From the NCBI RefSeq assembly GCF_000761445.1, contig NZ_KN196470.1, positions 1,906,823 through 1,970,822 on the forward strand: DNA of 64,000 bases, read 5' to 3'. Shown one piece after another: positions 44,924 through 55,160 of the stretch. The notes beneath the pieces were generated by a model. The model did not search any database, was not told the origin of the DNA, and saw only the letters and a list, made by a program, of their open reading frames with translations. Positions within the stretch are counted from its first letter, which is position 1, and the number at the start of each line of letters is the position of its first letter. The position numbers and the translations under genes were made by a program. Source of the stretch: Oleiagrimonas soli. GTDB lineage: Bacteria > Pseudomonadota > Gammaproteobacteria > Xanthomonadales > Rhodanobacteraceae.

Positions 44924-46750
44924 TCATCCGTGGAGAGCGGCGTAGATGCGTTCGGCGAGGTCGCGATGGATGCCGCCGACCTGCATCAATTCCTCCACGC
45001 CGGCGGCTTCGACCCCGCCCAGCCCGCCGAAGGCGCGCAACAGGGCCGCGCGGCGACGCGGACCGACGCCGGGCACGTCTTCCAGCACGCTGCGCTGACG
45101 CGCCTTCTGGCGGCGCTTGCGGTGGCCGCTGATGGCGAAACGGTGCGATTCGTCGCGCACCGCGTCGATCAGGTGCAGCGCCGGCGAGGCCGACCCCGGA
45201 TGCAGCGTACGGCCGCTGTCGGCGAGGATCAGGTTCTCATCGCCCGCGCGCCGCGCCGGCCCCTTGGACACGCCGACCACGCGGATGTCGCCCAGCCCCA
45301 GTTCGGCCAGCACATCGAGCGCCTGCGCCACCTGACCGCTGCCGCCATCGATGAGCAGAATGTCCGGTCGCGCGCCCTCGCCCTCCGCCAGCTTGCGGAA
45401 GCGGCGCGTCAGCGCCTGGTGCATGGCGGCGTAGTCGTCGCCGGGCGTGATGCCGGCGATGTTGAAGCGCCGGTAGTGCGACTTCTCCGGCCCTTCGGGA
45501 CCGAACACCACGCACGAAGCGACGGTCGCCTCGCCGCGCGTGTGGCTGATGTCGAAGCACTCGATGCGCCGCGGCGGCTCGTCGAGTTCGAGCAGTTTGG
45601 CCAAGTCCTCGAAGCGCGAACTCAATGTCTGTCGGCTCGCCAGACGCGACGTGAGCGCCGCCGTGGCGTTGCGCAGGGCGAGGTCGCGGAAGCGCGCGCG
45701 CTCGCCGCGCACGGCGTGCTTGATGGCCACGGCGTGCGCGCTGCGCTGCCCCAGCGCCTCGGCCAGAGCGTCGCGCGACTCGACCTCCGTGCTCAGCACC
45801 AGCTCGGCCGGCACCGGACGATCAACGTAATACTGCGCGATGAACTGCTCCAGCACGTCGCCCTCGCTGGCGTCGAGTGGCAGCCGTGGGAAGAAGTCGC
45901 GTGAACCGAGCGACAGACCGTTGCGGAAGAACAGCACGCTGACGCAGGCCACGCCGCCCTCGATGCGGCAGGCGATCACGTCCATGTCTGCGCTGGCGCC
46001 CTGCACGTGATGCTGGGCCTGCAGACGACGCAGCACCGCCACCTGGTCGCGCAGCGCGGCGGCGCGCTCGAAGTCCAGCGCCGCGCTGGCTGTTTCCATC
46101 GCTTCGCTCAGTTCCTCGATCACGCTGCTGCTGCGTCCCTCCAGAAACATTTCGGCGTGGCGCACGTCGCGTGCATAGTCCTCGCGCGTGACGAATTCCA
46201 CGCACGGCGCGCTGCAGCGGCCGATCTGGTACTGCAGGCAGGGCCGCGAACGATTGCTGAAGTAGCTGTCCTCGCACTGGCGCACCTTGAACAGCTTCTG
46301 CATCACATTGAGGCTTTCGCGCACGGCCCAGGCGCTGGGGAACGGCCCGAAGTAGCGCCCCGGCGCCTTGCGCGCGCCGCGATGGAAGCCCAGGCGCGGA
46401 TAGACATCGGTGCTGGACAGATAGATGTAGGGATAACTCTTGTCGTCGCGCAGCAGGATGTTGTAGCGCGGCTTGAGCTGCTTGATCAGCTGCGATTCCA
46501 GCAGCAGCGCCTCGGCCTCGGTGCGCGTCACCGTGGTTTCGGCGCGCGCGATCTGCGACACCATCGAGGCGATGCGCGGCTCCATGCGCGGCTTCAGGAA
46601 ATAGCTGCCGACGCGCTTCTTCAGGTTCGCCGCCTTGCCCACGTACAGCAGTTCGCCGTCGGCGTCGTAATAGCGGTAGACGCCGGGCGAGGTGGTCAGG
46701 GTGCGGACGAAGGTCTTGCCGTCGAAGGCGTGGGAGGCGGAAGCGGGCAT
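44924..46750 (-). CDS. uvrC: UvrABC excinuclease subunit C
   Basis: 608 residues. N-terminal GIY-YIG nuclease domain (GVYRYYDADGELLYVGKA) for the 3' incision, a Cys-rich CLQYQIGRCSAPC cluster that may hold an Fe-S cluster, a UVR motif near residue 205, the RNase H-like domain with CFDISHTRGE for the 5' incision, and C-terminal helix-hairpin-helix (VPGVGPRRRAALLRAFGG). It performs both cuts in nucleotide excision repair. ATG at 46750 (MPASASHAFDG), 17 bases after the phosphatase gene. Confidence 0.98.
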   Translation of the reverse strand: MPASASHAFDGKTFVRTLTTSPGVYRYYDADGELLYVGKAANLKKRVGSYFLKPRMEPRIASMVSQIARAETTVTRTEAEALLLESQLIKQLKPRYNILLRDDKSYPYIYLSSTDVYPRLGFHRGARKAPGRYFGPFPSAWAVRESLNVMQKLFKVRQCEDSYFSNRSRPCLQYQIGRCSAPCVEFVTREDYARDVRHAEMFLEGRSSSVIEELSEAMETASAALDFERAAALRDQVAVLRRLQAQHHVQGASADMDVIACRIEGGVACVSVLFFRNGLSLGSRDFFPRLPLDASEGDVLEQFIAQYYVDRPVPAELVLSTEVESRDALAEALGQRSAHAVAIKHAVRGERARFRDLALRNATAALTSRLASRQTLSSRFEDLAKLLELDEPPRRIECFDISHTRGEATVASCVVFGPEGPEKSHYRRFNIAGITPGDDYAAMHQALTRRFRKLAEGEGARPDILLIDGGSGQVAQALDVLAELGLGDIRVVGVSKGPARRAGDENLILADSGRTLHPGSASPALHLIDAVRDESHRFAISGHRKRRQKARQRSVLEDVPGVGPRRRAALLRAFGGLGGVEAAGVEELMQVGGIHRDLAERIYAALHG

Positions 46751-46767
46751 CGCTGAAGGTTCCGTGC

Positions 46768-47238
46768 CTACGCGCTGCGCAGTTGTCGGATCAGCCCGTG
46801 CACGCCGTTCTGCGCCAGCTTGAGCACGGCGCGGAAATCCTCGCGCCCGCCGTAGTAGGGATCGGGCACCTCGCCACGCGTCTGCACGCCGGCGACATCC
46901 AGGAATAGACCGAGTCGTCCGTGCAGCCGCTGCGGGCAGCGCGCGCGCATCTCGTCGAGGTTGGCCGCATCCATCGCCAGCAGCCATTGCCAACGTTCGA
47001 AATCGGCGTCCTCGAGCCGACGCGCGCGGTGCGGTGCGAGATCGTAGCCCGCCTCCGCGCCGGCGCGCACCGAGCGCGGATCCGCCCCCTCGCCCGCATG
47101 CCAGCCGCCGGTGCCGCAGGAGTCGACCGGCAGGTCCAGTCCGGCACGCTCGAATTCCAGCCGCGCCACGGCCTCGGCCAGCGGCGAGCGGCAGATATTG
47201 CCCAGGCACACGAAAAGAATGCCTTGCCCTTCACTCAC
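46768..47238 (-). CDS. Low-molecular-weight protein-tyrosine phosphatase
   Basis: 156 residues. The C-x5-R phosphate loop is [14 protein letters not shown] at the N-terminus and the general acid Asp is in VPDPYYGG. It hydrolyses phosphotyrosine or arginine phosphate on proteins; in other bacteria such enzymes regulate exopolysaccharide export, but no tyrosine kinase is nearby. GTG at 47238 overlaps the kdsB stop (GTGA). Genes kdsB, this phosphatase and uvrC form one unit. Confidence 0.93.
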   Translation of the reverse strand: MSEGQGILFVCLGNICRSPLAEAVARLEFERAGLDLPVDSCGTGGWHAGEGADPRSVRAGAEAGYDLAPHRARRLEDADFERWQWLLAMDAANLDEMRARCPQRLHGRLGLFLDVAGVQTRGEVPDPYYGGREDFRAVLKLAQNGVHGLIRQLRSA

Positions 47239-48014
47239 GAGGAAACCTCCTGCAGATACTGTTCGGCGCGACGCAGGTCGTCCTCGGTGTCGATACCCGG
47301 CGGGAACGGTTCCGGCGTCAGCGCCACCTGGATTGCATGGCCATGCTCCAAGGCGCGCAGTTGTTCCAGCGACTCGGCCCGCTCCAGCGGCGTCGGCGCG
47401 AGCCGCGCGAACTGGCGCAGGAAACCGGCGCGGTAGGCGTACAGTCCGATGTGGCGCAGGAACGGCACGCCGTACGGCAAGGCGTTGCGATGCGATGCAA
47501 AGGCGTCGCGCGGCCACGGTATCGGCGCGCGACTGAAGTACAGCGCGCGACCATCCGCGGCGCGCACCAGCTTCACGCAGTTCGGATCGAGCAAGGCCTC
47601 GACGTCGTCCAGCGCCACCGCCAGCGTCGCCATCGGCGCATCGCTCTGCGCCAATGCCTCGACCGCGGCGCGGATGCCGCCGACCGGCGCGAACGGCTCG
47701 TCGCCCTGCAGATTGACCACGATGTCGTCGTCGTCCCAGCCCAGCGCGGCGGCACAGGCGGCGATGCGGTCACTGCCCGAAGCCAGCGCGGGATCGGTCA
47801 TGCACACCGTCACCGGCACGTCCGCGAGCGCATCTGCGATGCGTTGATCGTCGGTGGCCACGACCACCTCGCGCGCGCCAGCCGCCAACGCGCGCGCCGC
47901 GACGTGCGCGATCAGCGGACGATCGCCAAGCCGACGCAGCGGCTTGCCCGGCAATCGCGTCGACGCATACCTCGCGGGAATGGCGACGATGAACGGTACA
48001 GTTTCGCTTGGCAT
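47235..48014 (-). CDS. kdsB: 3-deoxy-manno-octulosonate cytidylyltransferase
   Basis: 259 residues. The nucleotidyltransferase N-terminus is [19 protein letters not shown], followed by NLQGDEPF and the IGLYAYR motif. It activates Kdo as CMP-Kdo for lipopolysaccharide inner core, confirming a Gram-negative outer membrane. ATG at 48014. Divergent from the GH3 glycosidase gene with a 103-base gap. Confidence 0.97.
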   Translation of the reverse strand: MPSETVPFIVAIPARYASTRLPGKPLRRLGDRPLIAHVAARALAAGAREVVVATDDQRIADALADVPVTVCMTDPALASGSDRIAACAAALGWDDDDIVVNLQGDEPFAPVGGIRAAVEALAQSDAPMATLAVALDDVEALLDPNCVKLVRAADGRALYFSRAPIPWPRDAFASHRNALPYGVPFLRHIGLYAYRAGFLRQFARLAPTPLERAESLEQLRALEHGHAIQVALTPEPFPPGIDTEDDLRRAEQYLQEVSS

Positions 48015-48117
48015 GCGGATTCCCTGCGGACGAAGCGCCAGCTTAGCGCGTCCACGCGTTCGCGATCCTCGCAGACCGCGCCCGAACGCACGCATCGGCC
48101 GACAACGGAAGGCTATG

Positions 48118-50400
48118 ATGGGGATTCCCCATCGCACAACCAAGATGCCCATGCGCTCCCGACGCCTTCTGCGCCCGTTCGCACCTTTCCTGCTTGCCCT
48201 AGCCACCTGCGCGGTCTCGGCGCAGGCCGCACCGACATCCCCCTCGAAGGATGCCGCCATGCACGCCTTCGTCGACAAGCTGCTGTCGCGCATGACGCTG
48301 GAAGAGAAGGTCGGGCAACTGAGCATCATGGGCAAGGACGCCGACAACCTGCCGGAACTGATCCGCAGCGGTCGCCTGGGCGGCACCAACGGCGTGCTGC
48401 CCGACACCGACGTGCTGGCCTACACGCGTCGCCTGCAGAAGCTGGCGATGCAGTCGCGGCTGAAGATCCCACTGTGGTTCATGGGCGACGTCAATCACGG
48501 CTTCCGCACCATCTTCCCGGTGCCGCTCGCGCTGGCGTCGACCTGGGACACGGCCCTGGTCGAGCGCGTGCACCGCGCCGCCGCCGAGGAAGCCAGCGCG
48601 GTCGGCGTGGACTGGACCTTCAGTCCGATGATCGACATCACCCGCGACGCGCGCTGGGGCCGCGGCGTCGAGGGCGCAGGCGAAGACCCGTACCTGGGCG
48701 CGGCGATGGCGCGCGCGCAGATTCGCGGCTTCCAGGGCACCGACCTGGCCGCGGACGACACCCTGATGGCCACGGCCAAGCACTTCGTCGGCTACGGCGC
48801 GGCGGAGGCCGGCCGCGACTACAACGCCGCGAACATCCCTCGGGACCAGCTCGAAGACGTCTACCTGCCGCCCTTCCGCGCCGCGGTCGACGCCGGCGTC
48901 GGTTCGATCATGCCCTCGCTGACCACGCTCAACGGCATCCCGGCGACCGCCGATGGCGCGCTGCTGAACGGTCTGCTGCGCAAGCAGTGGCATTTCGACG
49001 GGCTGATCGTGTCCGATTACGACGCCGTCCCGCAGCTGACCCTGCACGGCGTCGCCGCCAACGACGCCGAGGCCGCGCGCATGGCGCTCGAAGCCGGCGT
49101 CGACATCGATCTGCACAGCGGCACCTATCTCAAGGAACTGCCGACGCTGGTGCGCAACGGCGTCGTGCCGGAAGCCGTGCTCGACCGCGCGGTGCGCCGC
49201 GTGCTGGAAGCCAAGTACCGGCTCGGCCTGTTCGACGATCCATACCGCTACGACGATGCCGCCCGCGCCCGCCGGGTGACGCTGTCGCCCGCCCATCGCG
49301 CGCTGGCGCGCAAGGCCGCGGCGCAGTCGATGGTGCTGCTGAAGAATGCGCATGATCTGCTGCCGCTGAAACGCGATGCGCGCATCGCCGTGATCGGACC
49401 GCTGGCGCGCGACCGCGCCACCATGCTCGGGCAAATGCCGGCCGCTGGCCGCGCCGCCGATGTGGTGCCGATCCTCGACGGCCTCCGCGCAGGCGCCAGC
49501 GACACGGATCGCGTCCACTACGCCGAAGGTGTGTCCGTACAAGGCGGCGACACCTCGGGCATCGCCGCCGCCGTGCAGGCCGCGCGTCGGGCGGACGTTG
49601 CCGTGCTGGTGCTGGGCGAGAGCCACGATCTGTTCGGCGAGGGCCTGAGCCGTTCGCACATCGGCCTGCCCGGCCATCAACTGGCGCTGGCCAAAGCCGT
49701 CGTTGCCACCGGCACGCCGACCGTGGTCGTGCTCATCAACGGCCGGCCGCTGGCAATTCCGTGGCTGCACGATCACGCCGGCGCGATCCTCGAAGCCTGG
49801 GTGCCCGGCGACGAAGCCGGTCCGGCCGTGGCCGACGTGCTGTTCGGCAAGGTCAACCCGTCCGGCAAGTTGCCGATGACCTTCCCGCGCGACGTCGGCC
49901 AGACGCCGATCTACTACGCACACACGCGCACCGGCCGCCCCTACGACGACAGCAGCGACATCGCCCTGCACTACAGCTCGCACTACGTCGACGTGGCCAA
50001 CGCGCCGCTGTACCCGTTCGGCTACGGCCTCAGCTACACGCGCTTCGCCTACGATCAACTGCGTCTGGATCGCACGCATCTGTCCGCCGACGGCGCACTG
50101 CAGGTGCATGTTCGCGTGCGCAACACCGGCACGCGGCGCGGCGCCGACGTGGTGCAGCTGTACGTGCACGACGAGGTCGCCAGTCGCAGCCCGCCGCTGC
50201 GTCTGCTCAAGGGTTTTCAGCGCGTGATGCTGGACCCCGGCGCGTCCACCGAGGTCACCTTCACCCTGCACGCGCGCGACCTGGCCTTCGACCGCGCCGA
50301 TGGCACCTGGGGCACCGAACCGGGCGCGTATGCGATCTACGTGGGCGGCGATTCCACCGCCACGCTGCGTTCGGACTTCACGCTGGACGCCACGCGCTGA
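48118..50400 (+). CDS. bglX: Periplasmic beta-glucosidase, glycoside hydrolase family 3 (BglX-like)
   Basis: 760 residues. Signal peptide ([23 protein letters not shown]) so exported. N-terminal TIM-barrel with the [15 protein letters not shown] motif and the catalytic nucleophile D300 in IVSDYDAV, then the alpha/beta sandwich domain (LLKN..LLPL, GEGLSR) and a C-terminal fibronectin III-like domain ([17 protein letters not shown]). It hydrolyses terminal beta-glucosides, probably cello-oligosaccharides. Of two adjacent ATGs (48115, 48118) the second is better spaced from GGAAGG. It ends 4 bases before the aroA stop with no terminator seen. Confidence 0.95.
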   Translation: MGIPHRTTKMPMRSRRLLRPFAPFLLALATCAVSAQAAPTSPSKDAAMHAFVDKLLSRMTLEEKVGQLSIMGKDADNLPELIRSGRLGGTNGVLPDTDVLAYTRRLQKLAMQSRLKIPLWFMGDVNHGFRTIFPVPLALASTWDTALVERVHRAAAEEASAVGVDWTFSPMIDITRDARWGRGVEGAGEDPYLGAAMARAQIRGFQGTDLAADDTLMATAKHFVGYGAAEAGRDYNAANIPRDQLEDVYLPPFRAAVDAGVGSIMPSLTTLNGIPATADGALLNGLLRKQWHFDGLIVSDYDAVPQLTLHGVAANDAEAARMALEAGVDIDLHSGTYLKELPTLVRNGVVPEAVLDRAVRRVLEAKYRLGLFDDPYRYDDAARARRVTLSPAHRALARKAAAQSMVLLKNAHDLLPLKRDARIAVIGPLARDRATMLGQMPAAGRAADVVPILDGLRAGASDTDRVHYAEGVSVQGGDTSGIAAAVQAARRADVAVLVLGESHDLFGEGLSRSHIGLPGHQLALAKAVVATGTPTVVVLINGRPLAIPWLHDHAGAILEAWVPGDEAGPAVADVLFGKVNPSGKLPMTFPRDVGQTPIYYAHTRTGRPYDDSSDIALHYSSHYVDVANAPLYPFGYGLSYTRFAYDQLRLDRTHLSADGALQVHVRVRNTGTRRGADVVQLYVHDEVASRSPPLRLLKGFQRVMLDPGASTEVTFTLHARDLAFDRADGTWGTEPGAYAIYVGGDSTATLRSDFTLDATR

Positions 50401-50404
50401 CGCG

Positions 50405-51736
50405 TCAGCGCGTTTCGGATGCGCGCAGGTCGAGGCCCCAGCGTCCGGCCTGCGTGACGAAGCCCGGGAACGAGGTGTCCACGGCCGCGCAGTCGAGAAT
50501 GCGCACGTCGCCCGTGGCGCGCGCGGCGGCCACGGCGAAGCTCATGGCGATGCGGTGGTCGCCGTGGCTGTCGATTTGGCCGCCGGTCAGACCGGCCGTG
50601 CCGCGTCCGACGATGTCCGCGCCGTCCGGCGTCTCGTCCACCGTCACGCCCAGCGCGCGCAGACCGCGCGCCATCGCATCGATGCGGTCCGATTCCTTGA
50701 CCCGCAACTCGGCGGCGCCGCGCACGCGGGTGACGCCCTCGGCGCAGGCCGCGGCGACGAACAGCGCGGGGAACTCGTCGATCATGTCGCTGACGTGTTC
50801 GACCGGCACGTCGATGCCGCGCAGCGGTGCATGCCGGATCTCGAGGTCGGCTAGCGCCTCGCCCGCAACCTCGCGCGTGTCGAGCACGCGGATGTCCGCG
50901 CCCATCAAACGCAGCACCGCGAGCAACCCGGTGCGACGCGGATTCAGGCCAACGGCGCGCAGACGCAGCTGCGATCCGGGCACGATCGCCGCCGCCAGCA
51001 GCGGAAACGCCGCTGAGGAGAAATCGCCCGGCACCACCACTTCACCGCCGACCAGCATTCCGCCACCGCGCAGGCGCACGTAGCCCGGCGCCATCTCGAC
51101 CGGCCAGCCGAACGCGGCCAGCATGCGTTCGGTGTAGTCGCGTGTCGGATGCACCTCGCGAACCACGGTCTCGCCCTCGGCGTAGAGACCGGCCAACAGC
51201 ACGGCCGACTTCACCTGCGCGCTGGCCATCGGCGGCTGATAGTCGATGCCGTGCAGCGTCCTTCCGCCGCGCACGATCAGCGGCGGCAGACCGCCTTCCT
51301 GGGTCTCGATCGTCGCGCCCATCTGCTGCAGCGGATCGCTGACGCGCCGCATCGGCCGGCGGCTCAGCGAGGCGTCGCCGACCAACGTGCTGTCGAACGC
51401 CTGCCCGGCCAGCAGGCCGGCCAGCAGACGCATGCCGGTGCCGGCGTTGCCGCAGTCGAGCGGCGCGTCGCTGCCGCGCAGGCCGCGCAGACCGACGCCG
51501 TGCACGATGCGCTGTCCCGGCTCCGGCGTCTCCATGCGCACGCCGAGCTGCTGCATGATCCGCGCCGTCGCGCGCGTGTCCTCGCCTTCGAGAAAGCCAT
51601 GCACGTGCGAGACGCCCTCGGCGATGCCGGCCAGCATCACGGCGCGATGCGACACCGACTTGTCGCCGGGTACGGCGGTCTCGCCCTGCACCGCACGCGG
51701 CGCCGGACGCGCGATCCAGTCCACGCGCGCACTCAC
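50405..51736 (-). CDS. aroA: 3-phosphoshikimate 1-carboxyvinyltransferase (EPSP synthase)
   Basis: 443 residues, two inverse alpha-beta domains. Motifs: PGDKSVSHRAVMLAG near the N-terminus, GNAGTGMRLLAGLL around 95-108 and RVKESDRI around 344. It joins PEP and shikimate 3-phosphate in chorismate synthesis. The NAGTG segment is the class I form with a glycine sequence sensitive to glyphosate in other species. GTG at 51736 overlaps the hisC stop (GTGA). Last gene of serC-pheA-hisC-aroA. Confidence 0.97.
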   Translation of the reverse strand: MSARVDWIARPAPRAVQGETAVPGDKSVSHRAVMLAGIAEGVSHVHGFLEGEDTRATARIMQQLGVRMETPEPGQRIVHGVGLRGLRGSDAPLDCGNAGTGMRLLAGLLAGQAFDSTLVGDASLSRRPMRRVSDPLQQMGATIETQEGGLPPLIVRGGRTLHGIDYQPPMASAQVKSAVLLAGLYAEGETVVREVHPTRDYTERMLAAFGWPVEMAPGYVRLRGGGMLVGGEVVVPGDFSSAAFPLLAAAIVPGSQLRLRAVGLNPRRTGLLAVLRLMGADIRVLDTREVAGEALADLEIRHAPLRGIDVPVEHVSDMIDEFPALFVAAACAEGVTRVRGAAELRVKESDRIDAMARGLRALGVTVDETPDGADIVGRGTAGLTGGQIDSHGDHRIAMSFAVAAARATGDVRILDCAAVDTSFPGFVTQAGRWGLDLRASETR

Positions 51737-52839
51737 GGCAAGGCCTCCAGCAGACGCCGGTTCTCGGCCCGCGAGCCGACGCTGATGCGCACGGTCTGCG
51801 GCAGCCCGTAACCGCCCATCGGCCGCACGATGACGCCGCGGTCGAACAGGTGACGTTCGAGCGGCGCGGCGTCCTCGCCCGTGTCCAGCAGCAGGAAATT
51901 GGTCAGCGACGGCAGCGTGCGATGGCCGCGCTCGGCGAGCTCCGCCGCCAGCCAGGCACGCTCCTCGGCGTTGCGTGTCAGGGTCAGGTGCAGATAGACG
52001 CTATCGGCCAGCGCCGCGACCGCCGCCGCCTGCGTCGCCAGACCCAGATTGAACGACTCGCGCAGACGCTCCAGCACCGCCGCCACCGAAGGGTGCGCGA
52101 CCAGGTAGCCCACGCGCATGCCGGCCAGCGCATACGCCTTAGAGAAGGTGCGCGTAACCACCAGATTCGGGTGCGCGGCCATCAGGCTCAGCGCCGAAGC
52201 ATGCCCGGCGACCTGCATGAACTCGCCGTAGGCCTCGTCGACCACGACCAGGGTGTCGTCCGGCACCTTCTTCAGAAAGGCGTGTAGCGCATCGGGCGAG
52301 AACCAGGTGCCCGTGGGGTTGTTGGGATTGGCCAGATAGACCAGACGCATGTCGTCGCGCAGGGCTGCGGCCATCGCATCGAGATCGTGCCCCCACGGCG
52401 CCGAGGGATGTTCGCGCGGCAGGGCCGGTACGCAGATCGTCGGCGCGCCGCTCGCGGCCGCGGCGATGGCGAACACCGCGAAGCCGTACTGCGAGTGCAT
52501 CACGGCGGCATCCGGGCCGGCGAACGCCTGCGCCAGTTGCATCAGCAACTCGTGCGAGCCGTTGCCGAACACCAGTTGATCCGGCGACACGCCGTGATGG
52601 TTGGACAGCACATCGCGCAGTCGGCCGCAGCGCGGATCGGGATAGCGGTGGCTGTCGGCCAGCGCTTCGCGCGCCGCCGCCAGGGCCTTGGGGCTGGGAC
52701 CGGACGGATTCTCGTTCGATCCGAGTTCGGCCAGCACCGCGCCGAAGCGGGTGCGCAGCGTGGGCAGATCGTGACCGGGGTCGTAGGCGCGCAGTGCACG
52801 GATGGCCGGCTGCGCGAGGCGCTCTGCGTCGAAACTCAC
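51733..52839 (-). CDS. hisC: Histidinol-phosphate / aromatic aminotransferase (HisC family)
   Basis: 368 residues, PLP-dependent fold type I. NPNNPTG, DEAYGEF and the Schiff-base lysine in TFSKAYALAGMRVGY are visible. Although annotated hisC by similarity, its position between pheA and aroA suggests it transaminates phenylpyruvate or 4-hydroxyphenylpyruvate (inference). GTG at 52839 overlaps the pheA stop; its own stop overlaps aroA. Confidence 0.93.
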   Translation of the reverse strand: MSFDAERLAQPAIRALRAYDPGHDLPTLRTRFGAVLAELGSNENPSGPSPKALAAAREALADSHRYPDPRCGRLRDVLSNHHGVSPDQLVFGNGSHELLMQLAQAFAGPDAAVMHSQYGFAVFAIAAAASGAPTICVPALPREHPSAPWGHDLDAMAAALRDDMRLVYLANPNNPTGTWFSPDALHAFLKKVPDDTLVVVDEAYGEFMQVAGHASALSLMAAHPNLVVTRTFSKAYALAGMRVGYLVAHPSVAAVLERLRESFNLGLATQAAAVAALADSVYLHLTLTRNAEERAWLAAELAERGHRTLPSLTNFLLLDTGEDAAPLERHLFDRGVIVRPMGGYGLPQTVRISVGSRAENRRLLEALP

Positions 52840-53939
52840 GGAACGGCCACCGGATACGAGCCGAGAATCTTGATCCTGCGGGCGAACGGCGACATCTCCT
52901 CCAGCGCCGCGCGCACCGCCTCGTCCTCGACGTGTCCGCTGATGTCGATGAAGAACGCGTACTGCCACTTGCGTCCGTGCGCCGGACGCGACTCGATGCG
53001 GTTCATGGTCACGTCGTGCTCGGCCAGCGGCCCCAGCACGTGGGCCAGCGCGCCCGGCTGGTCTTTCACGAACACCAGCACCGAGGTACGGTCGTTGCCC
53101 GAAGGCGGGAACAGCTCGCGGCCCAGCACCAGGAAGCGCGTGGTGTTGTCGGGGCGATCCTCGACTGGACCGGCCACCGGCTTGAGGCCGTAGACCAGAC
53201 CCGCGCTCTCGCCGGCGATGGCGGCCGCGTCGTCGGCGTTGCGCGCGCGGCGCGCGGCCTCGGCGTTGCTCGACACCGGCACCCGCTCGGCATTCGGCAG
53301 ATGCTGACGCAGCCACGACTTGCACTGCGCCAACGACTGCGGATGCGAATACACGCGCTCGATGTCCTCGACGCGTCCGCTGCGCGAAAGCAGATACTGA
53401 TGCACGCGCAATTCGACTTCGCCGCAGATTTTCAGGTCCGAGGTCAGGAACATGTCCAGCGTGACCTGGATCGTGCCCTGCCCCGAGTTCTCCACCGGCA
53501 CCACGCCGAAATCGGCATTGCCCGCCTCGACTTCCTGGAACACTTCCTCGATGCTGCCCAGCGGCAGACCGTGCGAGGAGTGGCCGAAGTGCTTGCGCGC
53601 GGCCTGTTCGCTGAAAGTGCCTTCGGGACCGAGGAAGCCGATCTTCAGCGGCTCCTGCTGGGCCAGGCACGCCGACATGATCTCGCGGAACAGACGCACC
53701 ATCTCCTCGTTGGACAGCGGGCCCTCATTGCGGTCGACCACGCGCCGCAGCACCTGCGCCTCGCGCTCGGGGCGGTAATAGTCGACGGCGGCCTTCAGCG
53801 CGCCCTTGGCCTTGCCCACCTGCTGCGCCCACTGCGCGCGCTCGGCGATCAGGCCCTGGATGTTGCGGTCGATGGCATCGATGCGCTCGCGCGCCTCGGC
53901 CAGGCTGAATTTCGGTTTGCCGGCAGTCGGCTTGCTCAT
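52836..53939 (-). CDS. pheA: Bifunctional chorismate mutase / prephenate dehydratase (P-protein)
   Basis: 367 residues. AroQ-type chorismate mutase (about 10-95, RIDAIDRNIQGLIAERAQ), prephenate dehydratase (about 97-275, KIGFLGPEGTFSEQAA, with STTTRF equivalent DNTTRFLVL) and a C-terminal ACT domain (about 287-360, GALAHVLGPLAEHDVTMNRIESRP) for phenylalanine feedback. ATG at 53939, 10 bases from the serC stop. Second gene of the cluster. Confidence 0.97.
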   Translation of the reverse strand: MSKPTAGKPKFSLAEARERIDAIDRNIQGLIAERAQWAQQVGKAKGALKAAVDYYRPEREAQVLRRVVDRNEGPLSNEEMVRLFREIMSACLAQQEPLKIGFLGPEGTFSEQAARKHFGHSSHGLPLGSIEEVFQEVEAGNADFGVVPVENSGQGTIQVTLDMFLTSDLKICGEVELRVHQYLLSRSGRVEDIERVYSHPQSLAQCKSWLRQHLPNAERVPVSSNAEAARRARNADDAAAIAGESAGLVYGLKPVAGPVEDRPDNTTRFLVLGRELFPPSGNDRTSVLVFVKDQPGALAHVLGPLAEHDVTMNRIESRPAHGRKWQYAFFIDISGHVEDEAVRAALEEMSPFARRIKILGSYPVAVP

Positions 53940-53949
53940 GGGTGCTTCC

Positions 53950-55038
53950 TCATCCGTGGCGGCGGGCGAAATCGCCCATGAAGTCGATCAACGCCTGCAC
54001 CCCTTGCATCGGCATGGCGTTGTAGATCGACGCGCGCATGCCGCCCAGCGCGCGGTGCCCCTTCAGGGCCATCAGACCGGCCTCGGCCGAGGCCTGCAGA
54101 AACGTGGCGTCGAGCGCCTCGTCATGCAGACGGAACGGCACGTTCATGCGCGAGCGCGCCGTGGGATCGATCGTGTTGGTGTAGAAGCCGCCGGAACCGT
54201 CGATGGCGGCGTACAGCGCATCGGCCTTGGCCTGATTGCGCGCGCCGATGGCCTCCAGGCCGCCTTGTGCGGCGATCCACTGGAAGGTCAGTCCGGCCAG
54301 ATACCAGCCCCAGGTGTTGGGCGTGTTGAGCATCGAATCGCGCTCGGCATGGCGGGCGTAGCGGAAGATGTCCGCCATCGGCCGGCCCGGTCGGCGCAAC
54401 AGATCGTCGCGCACGATCAGCAAGACCAGGCCGGAAGGGCCGATGTTCTTCTGTGCGCCGGCGTAGATCATGCCGAACTTCGACACGTCCAGCGGGCGCG
54501 ACAGGATGTCCGACGACATGTCGGCCACCAGCGGCACATCGCCGCTTTCCGGCAAGTGATGGAACTCGGTGCCGTGGATGGTCTCGTTCGGCGTGAAGTG
54601 CAGATACGCCGCCTGCGGATCGACCTCGAACTGCGTCGGTACCGAACGGAAGCCGTCGGCTTCGGTGCTGGCCGCCACTCGCGCGTTGACGTACGGCATG
54701 GCTTCCTGCACCGCCTTCTGGCTCCAGTGTCCGGTGACCACGTAGTCGGCGCGGTCCTCGGGGCCGGCCAGGTTCATCGCCAGTTGGGCGAAATGCTGGG
54801 TCGCGCCACCCTGCAGGAACAACACCGTGTAGCTGTCCGGAATGCCCATCAGGGCGCGCAGGTCCTGCTCGGTCTCCTCGGCCATCGCCATGAAGTCGCG
54901 GCCGCGATGTGAGACCTCCATGACCGAAACCCCGGTGCCGCGCCAGTCGAGCAACTCGCGCTGTGCCTGCGCCAGCACCTCGGGGGCGAGCGCGGCCGGG
55001 CCGGCGCTGAAATTCCACGGTCGGGCGGGATGGGTCAT
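53950..55038 (-). CDS. serC: Phosphoserine aminotransferase
   Basis: 362 residues, PLP enzyme. N-terminal WNFSAGPAALAPEVL; PLP lysine in YAGAQKNIGPSG. It converts 3-phosphohydroxypyruvate to phosphoserine and also serves PLP synthesis. ATG at 55038 (MTHPARPWNFSAGPAAL). A possible promoter (TTGCAG-N16-GATAAT near 55092-55119) and a terminator-like hairpin lie just upstream. First gene of serC-pheA-hisC-aroA, the same pairing of serC with aroA seen in E. coli. Confidence 0.97.
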   Translation of the reverse strand: MTHPARPWNFSAGPAALAPEVLAQAQRELLDWRGTGVSVMEVSHRGRDFMAMAEETEQDLRALMGIPDSYTVLFLQGGATQHFAQLAMNLAGPEDRADYVVTGHWSQKAVQEAMPYVNARVAASTEADGFRSVPTQFEVDPQAAYLHFTPNETIHGTEFHHLPESGDVPLVADMSSDILSRPLDVSKFGMIYAGAQKNIGPSGLVLLIVRDDLLRRPGRPMADIFRYARHAERDSMLNTPNTWGWYLAGLTFQWIAAQGGLEAIGARNQAKADALYAAIDGSGGFYTNTIDPTARSRMNVPFRLHDEALDATFLQASAEAGLMALKGHRALGGMRASIYNAMPMQGVQALIDFMGDFARRHG

Positions 55039-55055
55039 GTCGTGCGGTGCCTGCG

Positions 55056-55082
55056 CAAAAGAAAACGCGGCCACGCGGCCGC
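55056..55082 (-). terminator. Terminator-like hairpin in the serC leader
   Basis: CGCGGCC / GGCCGCG 7-bp stem with GCGT loop, then TTTTCTTTT on the minus strand, ending 18 bases before the serC ATG. It either ends the upstream FHA transcript or attenuates serC. Confidence 0.7.
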
Positions 55083-55160
55083 GGACCTTCGATTATCGCC
55101 CGCGGCGGTCAGGCTGCAAGCCCGACGACATGCTCTTTCGTCACATGCCGCCGCGATCGG

